Shown here one piece after another: positions 42,927 through 51,986 of a stretch of 60,744 bases of DNA; position 1 is the stretch's first letter; each line of letters begins with the position of its first letter. The stretch comes from Nocardia pseudobrasiliensis NBRC 108224 (lineage in GTDB: Bacteria; Actinomycetota; Actinomycetes; Mycobacteriales; Mycobacteriaceae): assembly GCF_001613105.1 (NCBI RefSeq), contig NZ_BDBS01000053.1, positions 1 to 60,744 of the forward strand, written 5' to 3'. The position numbers and the translations under genes are program-made. Under the pieces are notes generated by a model, which saw nothing but the letters and a program-made list of their open reading frames with translations, searched no databases and was not told the DNA's origin.

Positions 42927-44348
42927 GTGACCCTGGTTCCCAATGTCCTCGCCACCCGTTACGCCAGTCCGGAATTGGTCCGGCTGTGGTCGCCCGAACA
43001 CAAGATCGTGCTCGAGCGTCGGTTGTGGCTCGAGGTGCTGCGGGCGCAGGCCGAGCTGGGTGTGGACGTTCCCGCGGGCGTGGTCGAGGATTACGAGCGC
43101 GTGCTCGAGCAGGTCGATCTCGCCTCGATCGCCGAGCGCGAGCGGGTCACCCGCCACGATGTGAAGGCCCGCATCGAGGAATTCAATGCCCTGGCCGGGC
43201 ACGAGCACATCCACAAGGGCATGACCAGCCGCGATCTCACCGAGAATGTGGAGCAGCTGCAGATCCGGCTCTCGCTCGAACACGTCTACTCGCACGGGAT
43301 CGCGGTGGCCGCGCGGCTGGCCGAGCGCGCCGCCGAATATCAGACTCTCGTGATGGCGGGCCGCTCGCACAATGTGGCCGCCCAGGCGACCACACTGGGC
43401 AAGCGTTTCGCCTCGGCCGCCGACGAGGTGCTCATCGCGCTGACCCGGCTGCGCGAGCTGATCGATCGATATCCGTTGCGCGGCATCAAGGGTCCGATGG
43501 GCACCGCGCAGGACATGCTCGATCTGCTCGGCGGCGATGCGGGCAAGCTGGTGCAGCTGGAGCAGAAGGTGGCGCGGCACTTGGGTTTTGCCAACGTGCT
43601 GACCAGTGTGGGGCAGGTCTATCCGCGCTCGCTCGATCACGACGTGCTCTCCGCGCTGGTCCAGATCGGCGCGGGCCCTTCGTCTTTCGCGCACACCGTG
43701 CGGCTGATGGCCGGGCACGAACTGGTGACCGAGGGTTTCCAGCCGGGCCAGGTCGGCAGTTCGGCCATGCCGCACAAGATGAATACGCGCTCGTGTGAAC
43801 GGGTCAACGGCCTGCAGGTGGTGCTGCGCGGCTACGCGTCGATGGCCGCGGAGCTGGCCGGGGCGCAGTGGAACGAGGGCGATGTGTTCTGCTCGGTGGT
43901 GCGCCGGGTCGCGCTGCCGGACGCCTTCTTCGCCGTCGACGGCATGATGGAGACCTTCCTGACGGTGCTGGTCGAATTCGGCGCCTATCCGGCGGTCATC
44001 GAGCGTGAGCTCAACCGCTACCTGCCGTTCCTGGCGACCACCCGCATTCTGATGGCCGCCGTGCGTGCCGGGGTGGGCCGCGAGACCGCGCACGAGGTCA
44101 TCAAGGAGCATGCGGTGGCCGTCGCGCTGGCCATGCGCGAACAGGGCCGCGAACCCGATCTGCTGGACCGCCTGGCCGCCGACGATCGGCTGCCGCTCTC
44201 GCGCGCGGATCTCGATGCGGCCCTTGCCGACAGGTCGGCCTTCATCGGCGCGGCGCAGGCTCAGGTCGCCGAGGTGATCGCCCAGGTGCAGAAGGTGGCC
44301 GAGGCGAATCCCGAGGCCGCCCGCTACACCCCAGCCCCGATCCTGTAG
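42927..44348 (+). CDS. purB: Adenylosuccinate lyase PurB
   Basis: A 473-residue fumarase/aspartase-superfamily lyase acting twice in purine synthesis (SAICAR to AICAR, adenylosuccinate to AMP). It has the family signature GSSAMPHKMN, with KGMTSRDLTEN and GRSHNVAAQATTLGKRF. It starts at the GTG at 42927. The TetR stop codon lies in the -10-like TAAACT (42913-42918), 8 nt before the start. Confidence 0.95.
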   Translation: MTLVPNVLATRYASPELVRLWSPEHKIVLERRLWLEVLRAQAELGVDVPAGVVEDYERVLEQVDLASIAERERVTRHDVKARIEEFNALAGHEHIHKGMTSRDLTENVEQLQIRLSLEHVYSHGIAVAARLAERAAEYQTLVMAGRSHNVAAQATTLGKRFASAADEVLIALTRLRELIDRYPLRGIKGPMGTAQDMLDLLGGDAGKLVQLEQKVARHLGFANVLTSVGQVYPRSLDHDVLSALVQIGAGPSSFAHTVRLMAGHELVTEGFQPGQVGSSAMPHKMNTRSCERVNGLQVVLRGYASMAAELAGAQWNEGDVFCSVVRRVALPDAFFAVDGMMETFLTVLVEFGAYPAVIERELNRYLPFLATTRILMAAVRAGVGRETAHEVIKEHAVAVALAMREQGREPDLLDRLAADDRLPLSRADLDAALADRSAFIGAAQAQVAEVIAQVQKVAEANPEAARYTPAPIL

Positions 44349-44356
44349 CGCGAAAG

Positions 44357-44788
44357 ATGAACCCGTACACGGTCTTTGCCGACATCATCGCCGGTCGGGC
44401 TCCCTCGTCGAAGGTGTACGAGGACCAGGATGTGCTGGCGTTCATGGATATTCGGCCCATGACGCCCGGGCATCTGCTGGTCGTCCCGAAGACGCCCGCG
44501 CGCAGCCTGGCCGAATTGGATCCCGCGATCGGCGGCAAGCTGTTCCAGGTGGGCCAGCGCCTCGCGGCGGCGCTGCGGGCATCGGAGGTCGGCTGCGACG
44601 GGGTGAACCTCTTCCTGGCAGACGGGGTGACCGCCGGGCAGGAGGTCTTCCACGTCCATCTGCACGTCATACCGCGCACGCCGGGCGACGGCTTCGGGTT
44701 GCGCGGCAGACCCACCAGCCCGGCGCGCGAGGATCTGGACTATCTGGCGGGATCGATCCGCGGTGCGCTGGAGCGCGCCGAACGCTGA
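44357..44788 (+). CDS. HIT-family protein
   Basis: A 143-residue histidine-triad hydrolase with HVHLHVIPR and the N-terminal YTVFADIIAGRAPSSKVYEDQDVLAFMD. It begins 8 nt after purB and is probably co-transcribed, so a purine-nucleotide housekeeping role is plausible. It is the second HIT protein in the window and differs from the one at 37952. Confidence 0.88.
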   Translation: MNPYTVFADIIAGRAPSSKVYEDQDVLAFMDIRPMTPGHLLVVPKTPARSLAELDPAIGGKLFQVGQRLAAALRASEVGCDGVNLFLADGVTAGQEVFHVHLHVIPRTPGDGFGLRGRPTSPAREDLDYLAGSIRGALERAER

Positions 44789-44803
44789 GCGCTTGCCAAC
44801 TGG

Positions 44804-44833
44804 TCAGCTGATACGAACCGAACGGTTTGCTGA
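44804..44833. terminator. Possible hairpin after purB-HIT operon
   Basis: TCAGC/GCTGA outer arms and AACCG-AA-CGGTT inner arms, 16 nt after the HIT stop. The stem is interrupted and there is no T-run. Confidence 0.35.
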
Positions 44834-44923
44834 ACAGGCGCTAATCGGTCAATCCGAAGCCGCCCATCTGGACCTGAGCTACGTTGGAATGCGTGGTTGC
44901 GTGGGTCTGATGGAGGTGGGGAG

Positions 44924-45883
44924 ATGCGAATCAGGACCGTTGCTGTTGCGGTGCTGGCAGTTGTTCTCGGCGTCACGGTTCCGTTGACCGGTCGGATGCC
45001 AGCGGCCGATGCGGCCAGGATCGTCGGTATCGATGAGCTCGGGCCGACACGATCCGCGGTGTTCATCGACTCGCCCGCCATGGGCCGGACCGTGCAGGTG
45101 CAGGTGCTGCATCCGCGCGGGGGCGGGCCGCGGCCGACCTACTATCTGCTCGACGGCCTGGATCCCGGCGACCGGCAGAGCACCTGGACCAATGCCACCG
45201 ACGCCGAGAACTTCTTCGCGGGCAAGAACGTCAATGTGGTGCTGCCGCTGGGCGGCCAGGCCAGCTACTACACCGATTGGCGCGACGACGATCCGCGCTT
45301 CGGGCGCTATCGCTGGGAGACCTTCCTGACCAGTGAGCTCCCCCCGATCATCGACGCCGCCTTCGCGGGCAACGGGGTGAACGCGATCGGCGGACTGTCC
45401 ATGGGCGGTATCGCGGCTTTCGTTCTGGCCGTGCGTGATCCACAGCTGTACCGCGCGGTCGCGGGTTACAGCGCCTGTCCCGATCTCGGGTTGGCGCAGG
45501 GTTCGATGCTGTTCTCGATCGCCAATCGAGGCGGCAATCCGGCCGGTATGTGGGGTCTGCCCGGCGATCCGGCGTGGGCCGAACACGATCCCGCGCTGCT
45601 CGCGGATCGCTTGCGCGGCAAGACGATCTACCTGTCCACCGGAACCGGCATTCCCGGCCCGCACGAGGCCGAGATCAAGCCGCAACTGCCGGAGAACATC
45701 TTCTTCGGCGGGCCGATCGAGGCGGGCGTCGATGCCTGCGTCACGGCGTTCGAGCAGCGGTTGCGGACGATGAACATCCCGGCCCGGGTCGACCACAATC
45801 CGGTGGGGACGCATTCGTGGTCGTATTGGCAGGACACGCTGCATGTTTCGTGGGGTGCCCTCGCTCCCGCCCTGGGGGCGTGA
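44924..45883 (+). CDS. Secreted antigen-85-like esterase/mycolyltransferase
   Basis: A 319-residue protein with a signal peptide (about 1-30, ending ADA-A), then the esterase-D/antigen 85 fold. The nucleophile Ser159 is in GLSMGG and the likely His is in THSWSYWQ. PTYYLLDGLDPGDRQSTW and NVVLPLGGQASYYTDW match the mycolyltransferase layout. The family transfers mycolates between trehalose monomycolates and to arabinogalactan. GGAGGTGGGG precedes the ATG at 44924. Whether it is a true mycolyltransferase or a general esterase is not settled. Confidence 0.82.
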   Translation: MRIRTVAVAVLAVVLGVTVPLTGRMPAADAARIVGIDELGPTRSAVFIDSPAMGRTVQVQVLHPRGGGPRPTYYLLDGLDPGDRQSTWTNATDAENFFAGKNVNVVLPLGGQASYYTDWRDDDPRFGRYRWETFLTSELPPIIDAAFAGNGVNAIGGLSMGGIAAFVLAVRDPQLYRAVAGYSACPDLGLAQGSMLFSIANRGGNPAGMWGLPGDPAWAEHDPALLADRLRGKTIYLSTGTGIPGPHEAEIKPQLPENIFFGGPIEAGVDACVTAFEQRLRTMNIPARVDHNPVGTHSWSYWQDTLHVSWGALAPALGA

Positions 45884-45885
45884 GC

Positions 45886-46012
45886 AAGGGCAAAAGGTGA
45901 GGCCCTGGCCGACCAAGGGCAAAAGGTGAGGCCCTGGCCGACCAAGGGCAAAAGGTGAGGCCCTGGCCGACCAAGGGCAAAAGGTGAGGCCCTGGCCGAC
46001 CAAGGGCAAAAG
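45886..46012. repeat. 29-bp tandem repeat (four perfect copies plus 11 bp)
   Basis: The unit AAGGGCAAAAGGTGAGGCCC + TGGCCGACC repeats without change at 45886, 45915, 45944 and 45973, with a partial copy at 46002-46012. It starts 2 nt after the esterase stop and ends 4 nt before the DUF397 stop codon. Each unit can fold by GCCCTGG/CCAAGGGC. Identical copies suggest recent expansion, like a VNTR. Confidence 0.95.
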
Positions 46013-46016
46013 CCCC

Positions 46017-46232
46017 TTATGTCCCAGGCCGGTTGAACTCGCCGTCCTTGGCGCCGAGGACGAAGGCGCGCCACTCGCCCGGGGTGAAGATCAGGGTAGG
46101 GCCGTCCGGGTTCTTCGCGTCACGCAGGCCGATATTGCCGCTGGCGAGGAATGCCACCTCGACGCCGCCCGCGCCGGCGCCGGTGCGCTGCCACACCGCG
46201 TCGGGCTCGATCTCACGATTCTTCTCTTCCAC
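46017..46232 (-). CDS. DUF397 domain protein
   Basis: A 71-residue protein with the DUF397 pattern: AVWQRTGAGAGGVEVAFLASGNIGLRDAKNPDGPTLIFTPGEWRAFVLGAKDGEF. These small actinobacterial proteins usually sit beside an XRE regulator and modulate it; no such partner is adjacent here. Its 3' end abuts the tandem repeat. Confidence 0.85.
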   Translation of the reverse strand: MEEKNREIEPDAVWQRTGAGAGGVEVAFLASGNIGLRDAKNPDGPTLIFTPGEWRAFVLGAKDGEFNRPGT

Positions 46233-46777
46233 GCGTGCCCCTCCTCGCTCGGATCGTCTCGGACACGACAGTAGTCATGCGAAACCGGGCGCGCGGGCGT
46301 TCCGGAATCGAGATATTCGCCCGCATTCGGTTATCCGGTTTCACGCATTTTCGCGACCATTCCGAAATGTCCGTCGAATTGATCCGAACCACATCCGCGG
46401 CAAGCGGTGAGCCGCCCGCGCTGAAGCGCTGTGGCGATGGCCACAGCGACGATCGTGTCGAGACCCCCGAACATCGTCCGGTACCCTCGCGCGCGAACCG
46501 CTCGACCCCCCGAACCAGCTCCGACCTGGTCGAGCCGTCGTGCCGGCGGATTCGCGAAGCGGCTTCGAACCGCCCGGTCCCGGCTTCGGCGAGCGGCATC
46601 GACGGCATTTACCTCGCGATCGCGACAATTCTCGTGGTTTACCCGGCTACCGAATCGGAAACACACACCACTGTGGCTGATTTACGGCGTCGAGCGGACC
46701 GGTTGGGTCTCTCCGATCCGGCGTCCGGAAATTATGTGACGCGCCACACTGTACGCACGACCAGGATGGAGCACCGC
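46233..46777. other. Gene-poor spacer
   Basis: 545 bp between DUF397 and the small Cys protein. A frame runs through from 46151 but has no recognisable product, and its first part is antisense to DUF397. No tRNA, strong hairpin or known repeat was seen. Confidence 0.4.
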
Positions 46778-46993
46778 ATGGCACTCGTCTTCGACAGTTG
46801 CGCGGTGGTGCCCCGGCACCTCACCGTCGAGCAAGCTCACAACATCTTGCACATCCACAGCAGCTGCCCCCGGGATCAATGTCCGCGGCGCAAGGCCGCC
46901 CTGTTCTTCCTCATGGACTCACGCCGCACGCCGCGTCAGAACGGCCGCGATGCCGGTCGCTCCGCATCGCGCAACTCGACCGGTCTGTCGTAG
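46778..46993 (+). CDS. Small His/Cys-containing protein, unknown function
   Basis: A 71-residue protein: VFDSCAVVPRHLTVEQAHNILHIHSSC, then PRDQCPRRKAALFFLMDS, then a basic tail. The HIH-x2-C-x4-C arrangement could bind metal. GGATGGAG lies 6 nt before the ATG at 46778. I recall similar small actinobacterial proteins with a VEQA-xx-IL-xIH-xx-C core, but none with a known function. Other frames here look less protein-like, so this is the likeliest gene in the stretch. Confidence 0.5.
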   Translation: MALVFDSCAVVPRHLTVEQAHNILHIHSSCPRDQCPRRKAALFFLMDSRRTPRQNGRDAGRSASRNSTGLS

Positions 46994-47065
46994 TGTCCGG
47001 CGGCTCGGTCGCGACTCGGGCGACCTGACCACGCCCGTCGCGCCGGGCCGGTTACGGTGGAGCGC

Positions 47066-49201
47066 ATGGCTCTCGACAGCGGTACCGGAACGATCCCGGT
47101 GGCCAAGCAGGTCCCCACTCAGCGCGTACATCACGGCGACACCTTCGTCGACGAGTACGAGTGGCTGCGCGACAAGGACGACCCGCAGGTGATCGCCTAC
47201 CTCGAGGCGGAGAACGCCTACACCGAGGCGCAGACCGCCCATTTGCAGCCACTGCGGGACAAGATCTTCGACGAGATCAAATCGCGGACCCTCGAGACCG
47301 ATCTGTCGGTCCCGGCCCGAATGGGCGACTACTGGTACTACTCGCGCAGCTTCGAAGGCAAGCAGTACGGCGTGCACTGCCGCCGTCGGATCGAGGATCC
47401 GAACGACTGGAACCCGCCGCGGCTGGACACCGACACCGCGGTCGACGGCGAGCAGATCCTGCTCGACAGCAACGTCCTGGCCGAGGGTCACGACTTCTTC
47501 GCCCTCGGCGCGTTCTCGATCAGCCACGACGGCAATCTGCTGGCCTATTCCGTCGATACCGTCGGCGATGAGCGATATGTGTTGCGGTTCAAGGATTTGC
47601 GCACCGGCGAGCTGCTCGGAGACGAGATCCCGGGCACCGCGCCCGGCGCGACCTGGTCGCTGGACGGCACGCACGTCTTCTATCAGACCGTCGACGAGTC
47701 CTGGCGGCCCGACACCGTGTGGCGACACCGGCTGGGCAGCGCCACCGACGCCGATGTGAAGGTCTTCCACGAGCCCGACGAGCGCTACTGGGTGAGCATC
47801 GGCGCGAGCCGGTCGGAGAAATACCTGATGATCTGGGTGGGTTCGAAGATCACCAGCGAGGGCTGGGTCCTCGAATCCGATGATCCCGAGGGCGAATTCC
47901 GGGTGCTGCTGCCGCGCCGCGAGGGTGTGGAGTATTCGGTCGAGCACGCCGTGATCGGCGGGCAGGACCGATTCCTGGTGCTGCACAACGATGTCGTGGA
48001 CGGGGTCAAGGCGGAGAACTTCGTGCTGGCCGAGGCTCCGGTGGACGATCCGGCGGCGTTGACCATGCTGATCCCGCATCGCGACGATGTCCGGCTCGAG
48101 GATATCGACTGCTTCGCCGATCATCTGGTGCTGTCGTACCGGCGCGAGGCGCTGCCGCGAGTCGCGGTGTGGCCGTTGACCTCCGAGGGATACGGCGAGC
48201 CGAAGGAACTGGAATTCGGGCTGGAACTGTTCTCGGCGGGCGTCGGCTCGAATCCGGAATGGGAGCAGCCGACCCTGCGCATCGGGGTGACCTCGTTCAT
48301 CACGCCGATGCAGGTGTTCGACTATGTGCCCGCCACCGGTGAACTGCTGCTGCGCAAGGAACAGCCGGTACTCGGCGGCTATGACGCGAACGACTACGAG
48401 CAGCACCGGGATTGGGCCGTCGCCGAGGACGGCACCAGGGTGCCGATCTCGATCGTGCGGCGCAAGGACCTGCCTGCCGGGCCGAAACCGTTGCTGCTCT
48501 ACGGATACGGCTCCTACGAGGCCAGTATCGATCCCGGCTTCTCGGTGTCGCGGCTGTCGCTGCTGGACCGCGGCGCGGTGTTCGCGATCGCGCATGTGCG
48601 CGGCGGCGGTGAGATGGGCCGGCTGTGGTACGAGCACGGCAAGACGCTCACCAAGAAGAACACCTTCACCGACTTCGTCTCCTGCGCGCGGCATCTCGTC
48701 GATTCCGGGGTGACCACGCCCGAGCGGATGATCGCCGACGGCGGCAGCGCGGGCGGCCTGCTGGTGGGCGCGGTGGCCAATCTCGCGCCGGAGCTGTTCG
48801 CGGGCATACTCGCCAATGTGCCGTTCGTGGACCCGCTCACCTCGATACTCGATCCGTCGCTGCCGCTGACCGTCATCGAATGGGACGAGTGGGGAAATCC
48901 GCTGGCGGACAAGCAGGTCTACGACTACATGAAGTCCTACTCGCCGTACGAGAACGTCGAGGCCAAGCAGTACCCGGCGATCCTGGCGATCACCAGTCTC
49001 AACGACACCCGGGTGCTCTACGTCGAACCGGCCAAATGGGTCGCCAAGCTGCGTGCCACCAAAACCGGTGACTCCCAGCTACTTCTGAAGACCGAGATGA
49101 GCGCCGGTCACGGCGGCGTCAGCGGGCGCTATGAGAAGTGGCGAGAGGTCGCCTTCGAATACGCCTGGGTGCTGGACACTTTGGGACTCGGCGCGGCCTA
49201 G
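47066..49201 (+). CDS. ptrB: Oligopeptidase B (S9 prolyl oligopeptidase family)
   Basis: A 711-residue serine peptidase cleaving short peptides after basic residues. An N-terminal beta-propeller region (about 70-400) precedes the hydrolase domain, which has LLLYGYGSYEASIDPGF, HVRGGGEMGRLWYEHGK, the nucleophile in DGGSAGGLLVG, and the C-terminal AGHGGVSGRYEKWRE with the catalytic His. Full length here, whereas M. tuberculosis has it as two adjacent genes (Rv0781/Rv0782). The ATG at 47066 lies 7 nt after TACGGT (47053-47058); a GTG at 47057 is the alternative. Confidence 0.93.
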   Translation: MALDSGTGTIPVAKQVPTQRVHHGDTFVDEYEWLRDKDDPQVIAYLEAENAYTEAQTAHLQPLRDKIFDEIKSRTLETDLSVPARMGDYWYYSRSFEGKQYGVHCRRRIEDPNDWNPPRLDTDTAVDGEQILLDSNVLAEGHDFFALGAFSISHDGNLLAYSVDTVGDERYVLRFKDLRTGELLGDEIPGTAPGATWSLDGTHVFYQTVDESWRPDTVWRHRLGSATDADVKVFHEPDERYWVSIGASRSEKYLMIWVGSKITSEGWVLESDDPEGEFRVLLPRREGVEYSVEHAVIGGQDRFLVLHNDVVDGVKAENFVLAEAPVDDPAALTMLIPHRDDVRLEDIDCFADHLVLSYRREALPRVAVWPLTSEGYGEPKELEFGLELFSAGVGSNPEWEQPTLRIGVTSFITPMQVFDYVPATGELLLRKEQPVLGGYDANDYEQHRDWAVAEDGTRVPISIVRRKDLPAGPKPLLLYGYGSYEASIDPGFSVSRLSLLDRGAVFAIAHVRGGGEMGRLWYEHGKTLTKKNTFTDFVSCARHLVDSGVTTPERMIADGGSAGGLLVGAVANLAPELFAGILANVPFVDPLTSILDPSLPLTVIEWDEWGNPLADKQVYDYMKSYSPYENVEAKQYPAILAITSLNDTRVLYVEPAKWVAKLRATKTGDSQLLLKTEMSAGHGGVSGRYEKWREVAFEYAWVLDTLGLGAA

Positions 49202-49494
49202 CCGAGGCCGCAGGCGGCGATATTCTCCAGCAGGAATTGCCGGTCGCGCTCGCGGGCGGATTCGATACCCCGGTAGGCGCCCTTGGAATCCATGATGCGC
49301 AGATAGGCGTCGGCGATCTGCTCGGGAGTGGCGTCCGGATTCTGCTTGCGGATGGTGTCGACGAGCGCTTTGGTGGTGTCGCACTGCTCCTGCGGGGTGA
49401 AGATCGGCGGCGGATCGCCCTCGTCGGCGTGGGCGATCGCCGGGGCTGCGATCAACAGCGGGACGGCGAGAGCGCTGAACAGTGCTGCCTTCAT
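49198..49494 (-). CDS. Small secreted protein with two Cys
   Basis: A 98-residue protein with a signal peptide (KAALFSALAVPLLIAAPAIAHA, predicted cut before DEGD) and a mature helical part. Two Cys (EQCDTTK and AACGLG) lie at either end and could form a disulphide. It resembles small actinobacterial exported proteins of the DUF732 kind, without a confident match. It shares the stop tetranucleotide CTAG with convergent ptrB. Confidence 0.7.
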   Translation of the reverse strand: MKAALFSALAVPLLIAAPAIAHADEGDPPPIFTPQEQCDTTKALVDTIRKQNPDATPEQIADAYLRIMDSKGAYRGIESARERDRQFLLENIAACGLG

Positions 49495-49613
49495 CCGGCC
49501 GATCCTAGTTCGTCATCCTGTCACCGGGTCGGCACGAGGTGGACATCTCGTGCCCGCACAGTGGGTATATGACCAGCGCAGCGCCTGTGAACAGCACGAA
49601 CAGGGGGTCGCTC

Positions 49614-50315
49614 ATGCGTGGGCAACTGATCGTCTCGGTGTCCGGTATCCGCGACACCACCCGGGCGGCGGCAACGGCCTTCGCCGCGGAGATGGACCGG
49701 CGTGAGGTTCCGCTGTCGCTGCTGGTCGCGCCGCGGCTGAAGGGGAAGTACCGGCTGACCGAGGATGCCGAGACCCAGCAGTGGCTGCGCGAGCGCCGCG
49801 AACTCGGGGATGCGATCGTGCTGCACGGGTACGACCAGGCCGCGACCAAGAGCCGTCGGTCCGAATTCGCCGCGCTGCCCAAACATGAAGCGCGCCTGCG
49901 TCTCATGGCCGCCGATCGCGTGATGGAGCGGGTGGGCCTGCGCACCCGGCTGTTCGCCGCGCCGCGCTGGAATGCCTCCGAGGGCGCGATGGCCGCGCTG
50001 CCCGAGGTGGGCTTCCGAGTGGCCCTGGGTCTGACCGCCATCTACGACCTCGAGCGCGGCGTCTCCGAACGCTCCTGGGTGCACGGCGTCGGCGAGGGTT
50101 TCCGGGCCGAGCCCTGGTGGTGTCATGCCTTGGTGATGAGCGCGGCCCGCACGGCCCGCCGTGGCGGGCTGCTGCGCCTGGCCGTCTCGGCCGCCCAGCT
50201 GGCCCGCTCGGGTCCGCATCAGGCCATGCTCGACGCGATCGATCTGGCCCTGTTCCACGAGGCCGTCCCCACGGTCTACCGCTGGGAGCCGTTCGCCGCG
50301 ACCCGCGCGGCCTGA
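49614..50315 (+). CDS. DUF2334/polysaccharide-deacetylase-like protein
   Basis: A 233-residue protein starting RGQLIVSVSGIRDTT, with EMDRREVPLSLLVAPRLKG, GDAIVLHGYDQ and RLFAAPRWNASEGAMAALPE, a NodB-like layout typical of DUF2334. Position near ptrB agrees with M. tuberculosis Rv0784 near Rv0782. The substrate is unknown. The ATG at 49614 has CAGGGGGT 6 nt upstream; an ATG at 49569 would add 15 residues. Confidence 0.75.
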   Translation: MRGQLIVSVSGIRDTTRAAATAFAAEMDRREVPLSLLVAPRLKGKYRLTEDAETQQWLRERRELGDAIVLHGYDQAATKSRRSEFAALPKHEARLRLMAADRVMERVGLRTRLFAAPRWNASEGAMAALPEVGFRVALGLTAIYDLERGVSERSWVHGVGEGFRAEPWWCHALVMSAARTARRGGLLRLAVSAAQLARSGPHQAMLDAIDLALFHEAVPTVYRWEPFAATRAA

Positions 50316-50318
50316 TCC

Positions 50319-50936
50319 CTACTTCAGCAGCAGGGTGACGCCGAGGGCGATCATGATCGCGGCGATGAGCGTATCGAGGACGCGCCAGGCCGTGCGCCGC
50401 GCGAACAGCGGACTCAGCAGGCGCGCGCCGTAACCCAGGCCGAGGAACCACAGGATGCTGGCCAGCATCGCGCCCGCGGCCAGATACCAGCGGTTGGGGC
50501 CGTAACTGCTCGCGTAGGAGCCGAGCAGTACCACAGTGTCCAGGTAGACATGGGGATTGAGCCAGGTCAGGGCCAGGCAGGTGAGGAAGGTCGCGCCGAC
50601 GGCCATCGAGGTGTCGGCGGTGTTGGGCGCGAGCGAGCCGGATGTGATCGCGCGGCGCAGAGCCAGCGCCGCGTAGCCGAGCAGGAAGGCCGCACCGGCG
50701 TAGCGGGCGAGGGTGAGCACGATCGGGGCCGCGGTGACGATCGCGCCGAAGCCGCCCACCCCGGCGGCGATCAGCACGATATCCGACACCGCGCAGACCG
50801 AGACCACCACGAGCACATGTTCGCCGCGGATGCCCTGGCGCAGGACGAACGCGTTCTGCGCACCGATGGCCACGATCAACGACAGCCCGAAACCCAGACC
50901 CGACAGTGCCGCGAGCGCGGCCGAGGAGACATTCAC
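50319..50936 (-). CDS. LysE/ArgO-family amino-acid exporter
   Basis: A 205-residue protein with six hydrophobic segments. It has the family N-terminus FGLSLIVAIGAQNAFVLRQGI and WLNPHVYLDTVVLLGS. It exports basic amino acids (lysine, arginine). It is divergent from a LysG/ArgP-type LysR regulator, the usual control arrangement for this exporter. Confidence 0.92.
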   Translation of the reverse strand: MNVSSAALAALSGLGFGLSLIVAIGAQNAFVLRQGIRGEHVLVVVSVCAVSDIVLIAAGVGGFGAIVTAAPIVLTLARYAGAAFLLGYAALALRRAITSGSLAPNTADTSMAVGATFLTCLALTWLNPHVYLDTVVLLGSYASSYGPNRWYLAAGAMLASILWFLGLGYGARLLSPLFARRTAWRVLDTLIAAIMIALGVTLLLK

Positions 50937-51009
50937 ATTCTTCGACGTTATGGGCGGTTTTTCAGACAGACAAGCTAAAGATTTTCAACCACCATTACAG
51001 TTTCTTAAT

Positions 51010-51897
51010 ATGGATCTGCAGTTGGACCAGCTGCGCGCCCTGGACGCCGCCGTGGCCGAGGGCACGTTCGAGGCGGCCGCTCGGCGGCTGCGCGTCACGC
51101 CGTCGGCGGTCAGTCAGCGCATCAAGGCGCTCGAGGCGGCCGTGGGCCGAATTCTGCTGCAGCGCACGAAACCGGTGCGGCCCACCGACTCCGGGCTGGC
51201 GGTGCTGCGGCTGGCCCGGCAGATCGAGCTGCTCACCGGGGATACCGCGCGGGAATTGGGCGCGGCGGCAATGGAAGCCGACGATCGGGTGCGAATACCT
51301 TTGGCCGTCAACGCCGATTCGCTCGAGACCTGGGTGCTGCCCGCCCTCGCCGCCGCGCCCGCCGGGGTGTATTTCGAGATCCACCGGGAGGACGAGGAAC
51401 ATACGATCGGCCTGCTGCGCGACGGTACGGTCATGGCCGCGATCACGGCCGCCGCGCAGCCGGTGCAGGGCTGTACCGCGCGGCGACTCGGCGCGATGCG
51501 CTACCGCCCGGTGGCCACGCCGGAGTTCGTTCGCACATGGTTTGCCGAGGGTGCGACCGCGCGCGCGTTCGACGCCGCGCCGGTGGTGATCTTCGATCGC
51601 AAAGACGATCTGCAGGACCGCCTGATGCGCCGCCGCGCCCGGCGGCCGCTCGATCCGCCGCGGCACTACATCCCCTCCTCGTCCGGCTACGCCGAGGCCG
51701 TCCGGCACGGTCTGGGCTGGGGAATGCTTCCCGACCAGCAGGGTTCCGGGGATCTGGCATCCGGACGCCTGGTCGTACTCGATCCGCGCCTGCACATCGA
51801 CGTGCCGCTGTACTGGCAGCAGTGGCGGCTGGACTCCCCGGCGCTGGGTGCCGTCGCGGCCACGATTGCGGCCGAGGCCGCCCGCGCGCTGGGCTGA
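51010..51897 (+). CDS. LysR-type regulator of LysG/ArgP family
   Basis: A 295-residue regulator with an N-terminal wHTH (LDQLRALDAAVAEGTFEAAARRLRVTPSAVSQRIKALEAAVGR) and an effector domain (RIPLAVNADSLETWVLPALA, LGAMRYRPVATPEFV) typical of ArgP/LysG. It senses basic amino acids and activates the divergent exporter gene 73 bp away. The ATG at 51010 lies 8 nt after TACAGT (50996-51001). Confidence 0.92.
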   Translation: MDLQLDQLRALDAAVAEGTFEAAARRLRVTPSAVSQRIKALEAAVGRILLQRTKPVRPTDSGLAVLRLARQIELLTGDTARELGAAAMEADDRVRIPLAVNADSLETWVLPALAAAPAGVYFEIHREDEEHTIGLLRDGTVMAAITAAAQPVQGCTARRLGAMRYRPVATPEFVRTWFAEGATARAFDAAPVVIFDRKDDLQDRLMRRRARRPLDPPRHYIPSSSGYAEAVRHGLGWGMLPDQQGSGDLASGRLVVLDPRLHIDVPLYWQQWRLDSPALGAVAATIAAEAARALG

Positions 51898-51986
51898 TTC
51901 GAGATTGCGGCTCATTAACGAATGATCTTGGAACGGCCCTCGGCGTGGCACAGTAGGCAGCGACGGCATTCGGCGGGAGGAGGGGC

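Noticed and set aside
45886..46012. CRISPR-like array
   Set aside because: The 29-bp units are directly abutting with no spacers, and no cas genes are present; it is a simple tandem repeat.
46151..46777. Long N-terminal extension of the small Cys protein
   Set aside because: Compositionally non-protein-like and antisense to DUF397; the downstream ATG at 46778 has a good ribosome-binding site.
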